DNA from: JAHHUA01 sp036635475
GTDB lineage: Bacteria > Bacillota > Clostridia > Oscillospirales > Ruminococcaceae
Assembly: GCA_036635475.1 (NCBI GenBank)
Contig: JAVWQH010000003.1
Coordinates: 1-64,000, forward strand
Direction: 5' to 3'
Length of the DNA: 64,000 nt
The notes under the pieces were generated by a model that saw only the letters and a list, made by a program, of their open reading frames with translations, was not told the origin of the DNA and made no database searches. Made by a program: the position numbers and the translations under genes. Positions 28,935 to 37,747 of this stretch are shown in pieces; position 1 is the first letter of the stretch; the number at the start of each line of letters is the position of its first letter.

Positions 28935-30830
28935 TTAGTATTTTGAATCAAAGTCAGAAGGTGAATTATCAACTTCAAATTTTATTTCTTCGTTTTCAAC
29001 AGGCTCATCATTTTCTGTGATTTCGCCATCTTCAAACTCAAAATTGTCTTCTGTATCTTCATCAAATCTTATTTCTTCCGAATTATTCGACAAATCTTCT
29101 TCATATACTATGTTATTTTGTTGATTTCTATTGAATTTGTTCTCATCTTGCAATGTAAATTGAGCCAACAACTCCTGCAATTTTCTTGCTTGCTCTGACA
29201 ACTGCTCGCTTGCTGCTGCACTTTCCTCAGCTGTAGCTGAGTTCGTTTGAACGACTGCAGAAACTTGGTCTATTCCTTGATTAACTTGCAACACAGCATC
29301 AGCTTGTTCCCTTGATGCAGCAGAAATTTGATTAATATGTTCATTAACCATATTTGCTTTTTCAACTACAATTGACATTGATGTCGCTGTTTTATCAGCT
29401 ATATTTGTACCTTTTTTAATTGCTAAAACTGCACCCTCAATAAGAGCTGTTGTGTTTTTAGCAGCTTCTGCTGATTTTTGAGCCAGATTACGCACTTCAT
29501 CAGCAACAACGGCAAAACCTTTTCCGGCACTTCCGGCTCTTGCAGCCTCAACTGCGGCATTAAGTGCAAGGATATTTGTTTGGAAAGCAATGTTATCAAT
29601 TGTCTTGATAATTTCGCCGATTTTAAGTGAAGTTTTGGATATATCATTCATAGCAACAAGCATTTGCTGCATATTTTGATTACTTTCAGAAACACCATTC
29701 ACTGTATCTTTAGCTAATTCATCTGCATCGCCGGCACTATTTGCATTGTTTTTAATTTGTTGAGAAATTTCACTGATAGTTGCAGAAAGTTCCTCAATTG
29801 ATGCTGCTTGTTCTGTTGCACCTTGAGAAAGTGCTTGTGAACCTGCTGCAACTTGTTCTGAACCTGAATTAACTTGTTCAGATGTTGTTTTAATTTCAGA
29901 CAATACTCTTGCCAATTGATTATTAATCCTCTTAATTGAATTTAAAATAGGTCTAAAATCGCCGATATAGCTCTTTTCTGCTTTTGAACTACTATCGAAA
30001 TTTCCATCAGCCATTTCTTTCAACAAATATGTTAAGTCAGCAATAATATTTCTGACTGTTTTAAATGTTGTATTCAATTTATCAGATAAAATACCAATTT
30101 CATCGTCAGATTTATAAAGTATTTCTACATTACAATTTCCAGCTGCCAATTGTATTGCTGCGTCTTGTACTTCACTCAGCGGTTTAGCTATAATTTTAAC
30201 CAAAAGTTTGGTGAAAATAACAGCAAACGTTATCGCAGCCAATGATATAACAATCAAAACGATTATAGCAATCATACTCAATAATGAAGAGTTATTGTAC
30301 GCACTTGTTGCATTAGCTTCAAATTGTTGTGCAATTACATCAAAATCAGCAATGATTAAATCAACAGTTGGCTTATATGAATCTTTATATACGTCCAAGG
30401 CTTCAGTATTTTTTCTCTTTGCAAATAAATCCTCAATTGCAAGATGATACTCAAAAAGCAATCTCATATGCTGATTTGCATCTGACATAATATTAGCTGA
30501 ATTCTTAACATTACTATTTAAAAAATCAAAGTTTTTTTGTATGTTTTCTTTAGCTAAATTGGCATCATCAATAGAATTTTGAATCGTTATTGGGTCATAA
30601 GTTGATGTTGCAAATAAAAACTCACGAGCGGCGCTATTTATATCTTTGCGAATTTCAAGTTGAGCAACCATATTTTTATATGGTGATTTGTAAAAATTAT
30701 TGAGGTTTGAATTGATAAAACTTACTGCCATTCCTCCGACAATAACTGCTACTAGGAATATTGAAGAAACAATGCTCAATACAACAACAAGTTTCTTCCC
30801 TACTGATACATTTTTTAACATTTTGCCCAT
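28935..30830 (-). CDS. Methyl-accepting chemotaxis protein
   Basis: Transmembrane chemoreceptor. After a short cytoplasmic start comes TM1 (about 15-37), a periplasm-side four-helix-bundle sensing domain (about 38-180), TM2 (about 185-210), HAMP (about 210-265) and a signalling coiled coil. The hairpin tip (KTIDNIAFQTNILALNAAVEAARAG and the following GKGFAVVADEVRNLA) is intact. The tail of about 60 residues is very acidic. I chose the ATG at 30830 with AGGAGA six bases upstream over the longer frame at 30869. No flagellar or Che genes are in the window, so the output pathway is unknown. Confidence 0.93.
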   Translation of the reverse strand: MGKMLKNVSVGKKLVVVLSIVSSIFLVAVIVGGMAVSFINSNLNNFYKSPYKNMVAQLEIRKDINSAAREFLFATSTYDPITIQNSIDDANLAKENIQKNFDFLNSNVKNSANIMSDANQHMRLLFEYHLAIEDLFAKRKNTEALDVYKDSYKPTVDLIIADFDVIAQQFEANATSAYNNSSLLSMIAIIVLIVISLAAITFAVIFTKLLVKIIAKPLSEVQDAAIQLAAGNCNVEILYKSDDEIGILSDKLNTTFKTVRNIIADLTYLLKEMADGNFDSSSKAEKSYIGDFRPILNSIKRINNQLARVLSEIKTTSEQVNSGSEQVAAGSQALSQGATEQAASIEELSATISEISQQIKNNANSAGDADELAKDTVNGVSESNQNMQQMLVAMNDISKTSLKIGEIIKTIDNIAFQTNILALNAAVEAARAGSAGKGFAVVADEVRNLAQKSAEAAKNTTALIEGAVLAIKKGTNIADKTATSMSIVVEKANMVNEHINQISAASREQADAVLQVNQGIDQVSAVVQTNSATAEESAAASEQLSEQARKLQELLAQFTLQDENKFNRNQQNNIVYEEDLSNNSEEIRFDEDTEDNFEFEDGEITENDEPVENEEIKFEVDNSPSDFDSKY

Positions 30831-30876
30831 ATTATTTCTCCTATCATTGTTATACTTAGCATAAAACACTATACTG

Positions 30877-30905
30877 ATTTTATCACTATAATCATCAGAT
30901 TACAA
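30877..30905 (-). promoter_or_regulatory. Sigma-A-type promoter of the chemoreceptor gene
   Basis: TTGTAA (30900-30905) and TAAAAT (30877-30882) on the minus strand, 17 bases apart, 47 bases before the start codon. I saw no sigma-D (flagellar) pattern in its place. Confidence 0.5.
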
Positions 30906-31017
30906 GAAATTTATAGAGAATTTGTATATCTTTAGTATTTGTGTCTATTAATCATATAGTATTTTTGTTATTTTGACATATTTACTATGGCTTTTGATAA
31001 AATAATTATTAAAATTT

Positions 31018-32373
31018 TTATTCGCATAATCTGTTTTCAAGGTGCTTATCAAATATTTTGAGGAAAACTATCACACTCAGCACTGAACTGATTAAATCTG
31101 CAATCGGCTGTGCGAAAAAAGCATATTTTGCCACAAAAAATACGGGCAAAATGAAAACAGAAATCAAATATATACTTTTTCTGAACATTGACAAAAATAA
31201 TGCTGTCTTAATTCGTCCAAGTGCAGTTAGTGCATCAACAAAAATATATTGGAATGTTAAAGGAATAATTGCAAGTGTGAAAACCTTAATTCCCCATGTT
31301 GCCAGTTTAACGGTTTCTACATTATTTGTAAAAAGTCTTACAAAATATACAGGAAATACTTGAGAGATAATGAACATTGATGTGGTCAAAGCAAGTGCTA
31401 AATATGCAATGTATTTTTCTGACTGCTTCACTCTTTCAATATTTTTAGCGCCATAATTATAACTTATTATCGGTTGTGTGCCGCCCGAAATTCCAATCAA
31501 TGGTCCTGTTATCAACAAGAAATAACTTTGAAGTATGGTTGCTGCTGAGATAAGCACATCTCCTTGACTGCCACCATATTTTTGCAAAACACTATTCATT
31601 GCAATGATTATAACGCTATCCGTTGCGATAATTATAAATGGTGATAAGCCTATGGAAAGAATTTTTTTGATAATGGAAAATTTATAATTTGCAAAGGTAA
31701 TTTTAATGGGTACACGTTTTCCAAACAAGAAAATTAATGCACAAATACAAGATATAAACTGTGATATAACCGTTGCCCATGCTGCACCTGCAACACCCAA
31801 CTTAAATACAAAAATGAAAACTGCATCAAGGATAATATTGGATATTGCTCCCACAAAAACAGTCATCATTCCTATCAACGCAAAGCCTTGACAGGTTATA
31901 AAATAGTTAAGTCCAATTGCCAACAGTGCAAAAAAAGTTCCGATTGTGTAAATGGTTAAATATGTATTGGCATATTCATAAGTAAGCGGACTTCCGCCAA
32001 ACCAGTTAATCATATATCTTTTTGTCAAAAGGAAAAATGCTGTTAAAACAGTTGAAAAAATAACAAGCATAAGAAAACTGTTAGATAAAATATCTTTTGC
32101 ATCTTCTTTTTTTCCTTCGCCCATTTTCATCGCCATCATAATAGAACCGCCTATACCAACAAGTGTTCCAAAGGATGAAAGCAGTGTCACAATCGGTCCA
32201 CAAACTCCAACCCCAGCCAATGCTAAATTGCCTATAATTGGAATATGCCCAATAAACATTCTATCAATAATACCATATAATACATTGACTAATTGTGATA
32301 ACATTGATGGAATTGCCAACCTTAAAACCAGTGAACTTACTTTATCGTTTCCCAAATCATTTGCGTGCTTCAT
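31018..32373 (-). CDS. MATE family efflux transporter
   Basis: Multidrug/toxin extrusion-type membrane transporter of 451 residues with about twelve hydrophobic segments. The start (RLAIPSMLSQLVNVLYGIIDRMFIGH) and the second-half block with PIISYNYGAKN are typical of the NorM/DinF-like branch found in clostridia. Substrate unknown. It lies between sigE and the chemoreceptor gene, in the place where sigG usually follows sigE. No clear terminator was seen on either side. Confidence 0.88.
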   Translation of the reverse strand: MKHANDLGNDKVSSLVLRLAIPSMLSQLVNVLYGIIDRMFIGHIPIIGNLALAGVGVCGPIVTLLSSFGTLVGIGGSIMMAMKMGEGKKEDAKDILSNSFLMLVIFSTVLTAFFLLTKRYMINWFGGSPLTYEYANTYLTIYTIGTFFALLAIGLNYFITCQGFALIGMMTVFVGAISNIILDAVFIFVFKLGVAGAAWATVISQFISCICALIFLFGKRVPIKITFANYKFSIIKKILSIGLSPFIIIATDSVIIIAMNSVLQKYGGSQGDVLISAATILQSYFLLITGPLIGISGGTQPIISYNYGAKNIERVKQSEKYIAYLALALTTSMFIISQVFPVYFVRLFTNNVETVKLATWGIKVFTLAIIPLTFQYIFVDALTALGRIKTALFLSMFRKSIYLISVFILPVFFVAKYAFFAQPIADLISSVLSVIVFLKIFDKHLENRLCE

Positions 32374-32529
32374 TTTTTAACTCAATGCAGATTTTTGCAT
32401 ATTGCTTTCTTTTTATTTGTCACAATATTGATTATACTATTTAATTTAAGAAAAATCTATACATAAGATACACAATATGCCGTATTATTATTCATATCTC
32501 TTTATAATTATTTACTATTAACTACTGGT

Positions 32530-33264
32530 TTAGCACATTTTACTAAGCTCTCGTTTTAATCTTGAAACAATTCTCTTTTCAAGCCTTGAAATATAGGACT
32601 GAGAAATTCCGATTATATCCGCAACCTCTTTTTGTGTATGCTCATTTCCATCAAGAAATCCAAATCTCAACTGCATAATAAGTTTTTCTCTATAAGATAA
32701 TTTTTCAATTGCGTCCATTAAAAGATTTTTTTCCACATCTCTTTCAATGGGTTCGTTAATCGCATCGGCATCAGAACCCAAAACGTCGGATAATAACAGC
32801 TCATTTCCGTCCCAATCAACATTGAGTGGCTCATCTATTGAAACCTCATTTTTAAGCTGCTGTGTCTTTCTCAGATACATCAAAATCTCATTTTCAATAC
32901 ATCTTGAGGCGTATGTTGCCAATTTTATGTTTTTTGATGGTCTAAACGTGTTGACAGCTTTAATCAAGCCGATTGTTCCAATGGAAATCAAATCTTCAAT
33001 CTCAATTCCTGTGGATTCAAATTTTTTTGCAATATATACAACTAATCGCAAATTATGTACAATCAAGGTTTGTTTTGCCTCTTCATCATTTTCCTCCAGT
33101 TTTAGAAATGCAATTGCCTCATCTTTTTTTGAAAGAGGAGGTGGCAAAATTTCAGAACCATTTATATAATAAAGGCATTTTTTAAGCAAAATATTTTGCT
33201 TTCCCCCATATAAAAACTTCATTAATTTTGAATAAATCACCTGTATTTTTTCTCTAAATCTCAT
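32530..33264 (-). CDS. sigE: Mother-cell sigma factor SigE (precursor)
   Basis: Early mother-cell sigma factor made as an inactive pro-protein. The N-terminal extension (about 1-30) precedes the family block [10 protein letters not shown]; regions 2 and 4 match SigE closely ([75 protein letters not shown]). It lies 16 bases downstream of spoIIGA, whose product removes the pro-sequence. 244 residues is normal for the precursor. Confidence 0.97.
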   Translation of the reverse strand: MRFREKIQVIYSKLMKFLYGGKQNILLKKCLYYINGSEILPPPLSKKDEAIAFLKLEENDEEAKQTLIVHNLRLVVYIAKKFESTGIEIEDLISIGTIGLIKAVNTFRPSKNIKLATYASRCIENEILMYLRKTQQLKNEVSIDEPLNVDWDGNELLLSDVLGSDADAINEPIERDVEKNLLMDAIEKLSYREKLIMQLRFGFLDGNEHTQKEVADIIGISQSYISRLEKRIVSRLKRELSKMC

Positions 33265-33280
33265 TGCAATCAGCCCTCTC

Positions 33281-34186
33281 TCAAATATTTTTATAATTTA
33301 TGTATGTTTGACTTAATTTTTCCTTTTCCTCCAAAAACAAATCTGCGGGTAAAATAATATTAAAATCATTCCCCTTAAAATCGCTCTGTGTCAATCCAAT
33401 AAATATTTCATCTACAATATATTTTTTATTATCCCGTTTCAAAACTAATTCATCGGGCATAAATCCAATCATAATACCGCTGGACTGCAACACATTATAT
33501 GGTATAATCCTAAACCCAATGGGGCAATTATATTTGTTTTTTTCATCTGTTATTTTTTGATATTCTTCATCTGTCAAAAGCGGCTTTATCAAATTATAGC
33601 TGCAAACTGCAACAGGAATATCAGTAAATGGCTCTTTTAATCTATTTCCTGTGTCAATAAATCCATCTAAAATAATTGTTTTTTCGTTTCTTGTAATATG
33701 AACTTTATAGTAAATTTTATTGGGTTCTTTGTTTGAGAAAGCACGTTTAAGCAATGTCAAAATAAAATAACAAAATATTGTAAGTAAAAATAAAACTGTT
33801 GGATTAATATTAAAATATACAATTCCATTGTAGTAATTCATATTTTGAATTGGAACGAATATCCATATGCCAAGCATTGCCCCGCTAAAAATCATACTAA
33901 CCGCAAACAGGCTAAATGTATTGATTATGTAATTTTTAAAGCTGCGAAATGGATAAGAAATCATAATTATCAAAAATGGAAAACTAACTCTCACCAACCA
34001 AAGTAATATAAGATTACTGTTGTCAATAAAAATTGCCAGTGATGCTAATGCACCCACAATCGCTCCCATTATAATTCTAAATCGGCTGATATTTAAACTC
34101 ATAAGTCTTCCAACGCCCAATATTAAAAAATAATTTACAACAAAATTCACTATCAACAAAACATCAACATATATTGTGTTATTCAT
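33281..34186 (-). CDS. spoIIGA: Sigma-E processing peptidase SpoIIGA
   Basis: Membrane-embedded aspartic-type protease that cleaves pro-SigE at the sporulation septum. The N-terminal half has five hydrophobic segments (about 1-155). The C-terminal protease domain carries the catalytic GFIDTGN near residue 185 (counted from the chosen start), followed by FTDIPVAV and the later IGLTQ block. I chose the ATG at 34186 over a TTG at 34198. It begins the spoIIGA-sigE pair. Confidence 0.93.
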   Translation of the reverse strand: MNNTIYVDVLLIVNFVVNYFLILGVGRLMSLNISRFRIIMGAIVGALASLAIFIDNSNLILLWLVRVSFPFLIIMISYPFRSFKNYIINTFSLFAVSMIFSGAMLGIWIFVPIQNMNYYNGIVYFNINPTVLFLLTIFCYFILTLLKRAFSNKEPNKIYYKVHITRNEKTIILDGFIDTGNRLKEPFTDIPVAVCSYNLIKPLLTDEEYQKITDEKNKYNCPIGFRIIPYNVLQSSGIMIGFMPDELVLKRDNKKYIVDEIFIGLTQSDFKGNDFNIILPADLFLEEKEKLSQTYINYKNI

Positions 34187-34325
34187 TAAATTTCCCAACC
34201 TTCTATCTTTTCTGATAACGCAAAATTATACTTCACTGTATATTTTAATAAATCTTATTGTTTTTATAGTGTCCTTGTTAGATTATTTCAATATAATAGT
34301 TATTATATATCTTTTGCTTGGCATA

Positions 34326-34336
34326 TTTTTGTCGTA
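34326..34336 (+). promoter_or_regulatory. Weak Spo0A-box-like site upstream of spoIIGA
   Basis: TTTTTGTCGTA approaches the 0A box core TGTCGAA with one mismatch, about 140 bases upstream of the spoIIGA start. spoIIGA is directly controlled by Spo0A in Bacillus. One imperfect copy in AT-rich DNA may be chance. Confidence 0.2.
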
Positions 34337-34354
34337 TTGAGTAGAACGGAAAAA

Positions 34355-34381
34355 ACATTTTTAATCCAATAGCATATAATA
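34355..34381 (+). promoter_or_regulatory. Possible sigma-K-type (or sigma-A) promoter of the 15-cysteine gene
   Basis: CATATAATA (34373-34381) matches the sigma-K -10 pattern CATAnnnTA exactly, with ACA 15 bases upstream (34355-34357). The same bases contain TATAAT, but no TTGACA-like -35 is present. It is 65 bases before the start codon. Confidence 0.35.
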
Positions 34382-34446
34382 TATTACGCACAAACATTTG
34401 TATATTATCCTGTAACAAATAAATTTTTAGGAAAGGGGAATTATTT

Positions 34447-34707
34447 ATGAGTTGCAATACAAATAGATGTAATTGCAATAAACATTGTACTATATCGCCG
34501 GAAAGTGGTTGCAATAATTCTTGTTGTGAATGTCAAGGAATTGTCATTCCAACCCCACTTGAACCATCATTCGTTATCCCAACGGAAGATTGCTGCGATG
34601 AAAACGGTATTTGCAAAGAATATCCTACAAGTTGTAGAAATGTGTTTTGGCCTTCTTTTTCTCACCCTAGATGGTTATGCTGTGACGATTTATATTGCTC
34701 AAGATAA
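34447..34707 (+). CDS. Cysteine-rich small protein (15 Cys in 86 residues)
   Basis: Not a family I can name. The gene has a good ribosome-binding site (AAGGGGAA) before its ATG and its own flanking terminator, so it is likely real. Fifteen cysteines are clustered in two groups: an N-terminal set with CNC, SCCEC and single Cys spaced 3-7 apart (residues 3-29), and a C-terminal set with DCC, GIC, SC, LCC and YC (about 49-84). A proline-containing stretch without Cys lies between. There is no signal peptide. Such composition suits metal binding or a disulfide-linked spore-coat component; the possible sigma-K promoter slightly favours the latter. Confidence 0.65.
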   Translation: MSCNTNRCNCNKHCTISPESGCNNSCCECQGIVIPTPLEPSFVIPTEDCCDENGICKEYPTSCRNVFWPSFSHPRWLCCDDLYCSR

Positions 34708-34734
34708 AAGTTCCAAACATATTGCAACAAAAAA

Positions 34735-34769
34735 CAGCCACGAGAAAGTAAAAATCTTTTTCGTGGCTG
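34735..34769. terminator. Bidirectional terminator between the cysteine-rich gene and apbE
   Basis: CAGCCACGAGAAAG pairs with CTTTTTCGTGGCTG around TAAAAAT. On the minus strand it is followed by TTTTTTG, so it ends apbE transcription best. Confidence 0.85.
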
Positions 34770-34794
34770 CCTTATTATTAAAATTGAAAATATC

Positions 34795-35865
34795 TTATGT
34801 TTTATTGCTTGCCTTACCCCTGTTTTTAAGATATGGAACTAAGCCGTCTGTCACAACAACCTCACCGTTTTCATAAACCCACATTACATCAAGATTATTT
34901 TCTGCTGCAAATTTCTTGCCCTCATCAATATTCATAATATAAAGTGCTGTTGAGGTAATATCAGCAACTCCCGAATTTTCTGTCAAAACAGTTACTGCAC
35001 TATAATTATTAGCTGGAAAATTTGTTTTTGTATCAATTATATGATGAATTTTTTTGCCATCAACTGTATAATATCTGATGTAATTTCCGCTTGTTACAAA
35101 TGATTTATTATTTATAAAAGCTATGTCCAGATACTCCGCCTCCAAATCCATTGGGTTTTTTAATGGGTCTTCAATGCCAATTCCCCAACTTTTAATTTTC
35201 TTATCTTTTGGTGCATCGTATACTCTGACATTTCCCCCGCTGCTGATTATAAAAGAGTGCAATCCTTTTTCAAAGAGTTCGTTGCCTATCATTTCTGTTG
35301 CAAAACCCTTAGCAATTGCACCTACATCAAGGCTCATTCCTTTTTCGGCTAGAAAAACTGTACCTGCTTTTTCATCAACAATAACTTTTTCTATGTCAGT
35401 ATGCAAAGCTGCTTGCTCAAGTTCATCTTCTGATGGCAATTTCCCGTTTTCATCATATTGGTAAAAATCTCTGTAATTATGCCAAATTTCAAGTACTGCA
35501 CCATATGCAATATTGACTGTTTTATTGGTTTTAGTGTACCATTCCTTTGACATTTTAATCAGTTCAATCATATTTTTATCAACTGCAACAGGCTCTATTC
35601 CAGCATTATCATTAATTGTTTTAACGTTGTTTATTCCCTCATAACTATTGTATTTATCAAAAAGTTTATGATAATATGAAAATTCATTATGAGCAAATTC
35701 AGCATATTCATCAAATTCTTCCTTGCTTTTTGTATAGCCCACCATCTGCACAACTGTATCAAATGTATCCATAAAAGAAAAACTGTATTTCTTGTATTTA
35801 GCTGCATTTTCACTGCAAGATGTCAAAATCAACATAATCAGTAAAAAGGAAATTGTTTTTTTCAT
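34795..35865 (-). CDS. apbE: FAD:protein FMN transferase (ApbE), lipoprotein
   Basis: Extracytoplasmic enzyme that attaches FMN covalently to Ser/Thr of target proteins. It begins with a lipoprotein signal (MKKTISFLLIMLILTSC, Cys 17). ApbE blocks follow: FMDTFDTVVQ near 30, LDVGAIAKGFATEMIG near 165, ISSGGNVRV near 195, and the Mg/FAD-site region TVLTENSGVADITSTALYI near 300. I chose the ATG at 35865, preceded by AAGGGGA, over the frame start at 35910. It is divergent from a lipoprotein gene that may encode its partner. Confidence 0.93.
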   Translation of the reverse strand: MKKTISFLLIMLILTSCSENAAKYKKYSFSFMDTFDTVVQMVGYTKSKEEFDEYAEFAHNEFSYYHKLFDKYNSYEGINNVKTINDNAGIEPVAVDKNMIELIKMSKEWYTKTNKTVNIAYGAVLEIWHNYRDFYQYDENGKLPSEDELEQAALHTDIEKVIVDEKAGTVFLAEKGMSLDVGAIAKGFATEMIGNELFEKGLHSFIISSGGNVRVYDAPKDKKIKSWGIGIEDPLKNPMDLEAEYLDIAFINNKSFVTSGNYIRYYTVDGKKIHHIIDTKTNFPANNYSAVTVLTENSGVADITSTALYIMNIDEGKKFAAENNLDVMWVYENGEVVVTDGLVPYLKNRGKASNKT

Positions 35866-35984
35866 CTTCTGTCCCCTTTCTGCTTTTGATTTTATTATAG
35901 CATAATTCAAAATCTTTAAACAGTATTTTCATAAAGCGTAAATTAAAGCTTGCAAAATATTATTATAATGTTCATTTTTCACTA

Positions 35985-36013
35985 TTGAATTATAAGCTTT
36001 TTTGTGTTAAAAT
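35985..36013 (+). promoter_or_regulatory. Sigma-A-type promoter of the lipoprotein gene
   Basis: TTGAAT (35985-35990) and TAAAAT (36008-36013), 17 bases apart, about 40 bases before the start codon at 36054. Confidence 0.6.
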
Positions 36014-36053
36014 AAAAACAATCTAAAGCAAAATATCAATAGGAGGAATTATT

Positions 36054-36581
36054 ATGAAAAAGATTTTAGCGCTTACTCTAGCTGTACTTATGTTGTCAGG
36101 CTGTTCAACATCTTCACTTAAAAATGGTGTTGGCATTATCACAAAACGTTCAAGTGTTGCCGCTTCTGCTGAAAAAGATGGTACTGCTAAAACAGATACA
36201 ACTGTTTGCTCTTTAACTGTTAATGCGAAAGGCAAAATCATCGGAATTTCCTTTGATGTTACCCAAGTAAGATATGACATAAACACTGAAGGTGCTGTTA
36301 CTAACGACATTGCTGAAGAGGTCGTTTCAAAAAAGGCACTTAAAGAAAACTACGGTATGAAGAAAAAATCTGAAATTAGCAAAGAATGGTACGAACAAGC
36401 TGAGGCATTTGAAACATGGGCAAAAGGCAAAACTGTTGACGAAGTTGTTAATATGACAACTAAAGTTAAAGATGATGCTCACCCTGCTATTCCAGATGTT
36501 GCTGAACTTGCTACTTCTGTAACAATTGACGTTTCTGATTTTATCGCTGCTCTTAAACTCGCAAATGAAAATGCAAAATAA
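36054..36581 (+). CDS. Small surface lipoprotein, possible flavin-related partner of ApbE
   Basis: 175-residue lipoprotein with lipobox LSGC (Cys 17) and an AGGAGG ribosome-binding site. The mature part has a strand-rich segment (VCSLTVNAKGKIIGISFDVTQV) reminiscent of the VxxDGKI core of FMN-binding domains, then a helical segment with MKKKSEISKEWYEQAEAFETWAKG. Similar lipoproteins are frequent in gut clostridia, but I know of no established function. I see no clear SGAT flavinylation motif; DGTAKTDTT (about 43-51) is the closest Thr-rich site. The divergent apbE neighbour makes an electron-transfer role worth testing. Confidence 0.7.
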   Translation: MKKILALTLAVLMLSGCSTSSLKNGVGIITKRSSVAASAEKDGTAKTDTTVCSLTVNAKGKIIGISFDVTQVRYDINTEGAVTNDIAEEVVSKKALKENYGMKKKSEISKEWYEQAEAFETWAKGKTVDEVVNMTTKVKDDAHPAIPDVAELATSVTIDVSDFIAALKLANENAK

Positions 36582-36598
36582 TTTCAGTCTATAATTTT

Positions 36599-36630
36599 TA
36601 ATGCGTTCACTTTTATCAGTGAACGCATTA
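36599..36630. terminator. Hairpin between convergent genes
   Basis: AATGCGTTCAC and GTGAACGCATT form a perfect 11-bp stem around TTTTATCA between the lipoprotein and EEP hydrolase genes. T tracts are weak on both sides. Confidence 0.6.
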
Positions 36631-36659
36631 ATTATTTACATCATTAATATTAAATTAAG

Positions 36660-37508
36660 CTATGCTAAAACAGGCTTTTTTAGTTTAAGCAATGCGATTA
36701 GTGGGTAGTGGTCAGATGGATATTTTCCGTCATAACTGTCAGTTGCAATGTAGCTTTCCTTTATTTCAAAATCATCAGACACAAACATATAATCAATTGG
36801 GTTTTTCTTTGTGTTTTTATTTCCTTTGAAATTATGAAAAGTGTTGCAAAGTTTTTCCTCACTATAGCAAGTGTAAACATCTGTTAAGTGGATTGATTTA
36901 TGTGCGTGAAGATTATTGCGAAGAATTTGAACAGGGTGGCTATTGGGTTTTGAATTCAAGTCCCCCATTAAAATTGTGGGCAATGGTTCAATATTATTGT
37001 ATCTGCTCATATATTCCAAAATAATTCTAACTCCAAGATTTCTTGCAAGTCCCGATATATGGTCAAAATGTGTGTTAAATACTCGGATTTTCTGATTAGC
37101 TTCTTTAACATAAATTTCGGCAACAGTACAAATTCTTGGGAAAATTGCAAACGTTCCTCGACTTGATTGCTTTTCGGGATTTTTGGAAAGCCAAAACGTT
37201 TTATATGCAAGTACAGTTGTTTCGGTATTATTTATTATAATATCGGAATGTTCATCATTTTGAGGCTTATGTCCTGCATATCTGCCATCTCCGATAATTG
37301 TGTAATCATTTTTTAGAATATACTGAAAATCTTCTTTCATATCAGGCAAAAGTTCTTGAACTCCAATGATTGATGCTCCCGACTCCCTTATCAATTTTGC
37401 TGCAAGTTCTTTTCTTTCGTTCCATTTATTCTTTTTTCCCATTTTCATATCTCGTTTAAGGTTAAAACTTATTACTTTTATTAATGAATTATCAATATAA
37501 TTTGACAA
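36660..37508 (-). CDS. Endonuclease/exonuclease/phosphatase (EEP) family protein
   Basis: Metal-dependent phosphoesterase of the EEP superfamily (nucleases, sphingomyelinases, inositol phosphatases). Motifs: ISFNLK near 14, the metal Glu in GVQELLPD near 50, THFDHIS near 146, GDLNSKP near 182, IDYMFVS near 245 and the catalytic SDHYPL near 270. There is no signal peptide, so it acts in the cytoplasm; substrate unknown. It starts at TTG with AAGGAG about eight bases upstream. Confidence 0.85.
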   Translation of the reverse strand: MSNYIDNSLIKVISFNLKRDMKMGKKNKWNERKELAAKLIRESGASIIGVQELLPDMKEDFQYILKNDYTIIGDGRYAGHKPQNDEHSDIIINNTETTVLAYKTFWLSKNPEKQSSRGTFAIFPRICTVAEIYVKEANQKIRVFNTHFDHISGLARNLGVRIILEYMSRYNNIEPLPTILMGDLNSKPNSHPVQILRNNLHAHKSIHLTDVYTCYSEEKLCNTFHNFKGNKNTKKNPIDYMFVSDDFEIKESYIATDSYDGKYPSDHYPLIALLKLKKPVLA

Positions 37509-37684
37509 TCAAACATCTCCTTATTATAACCCATTTTGAATATTCCAACTAATATAGTATACCACTTTTCAAATTATTATTTCAACTCTTTTGGGCGATT
37601 TTTGCAATTTTAACAAATTTTCGCTGAATTATACATATAATATATGAATTTCAGTTGACAGACTTCCAATTGTTATACTTGTTA

Positions 37685-37713
37685 TTGCATAACATACAAG
37701 TATTTGATACAAT
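37685..37713 (+). promoter_or_regulatory. Sigma-A-type promoter of the first ABC-F gene
   Basis: TTGCAT (37685-37690) and TACAAT (37708-37713), 17 bases apart, 35 bases before the start codon. The arms ACTTGT and ACAAGT (37677-37701) form an inverted repeat over the -35 region. Confidence 0.55.
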
Positions 37714-37747
37714 AGATAAGTAGTTTAAATAAAATATGAGGTATAAA

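Noticed and set aside
34505..34876. 123-codon plus-strand ORF
   Set aside because: It is out of frame with the cysteine-rich gene, crosses the bidirectional terminator and enters apbE antisense.
36023..36310. 95-codon ORF antisense to the lipoprotein gene
   Set aside because: It is the mirror of a gene with a clear lipobox and ribosome-binding site; no start signal of its own.
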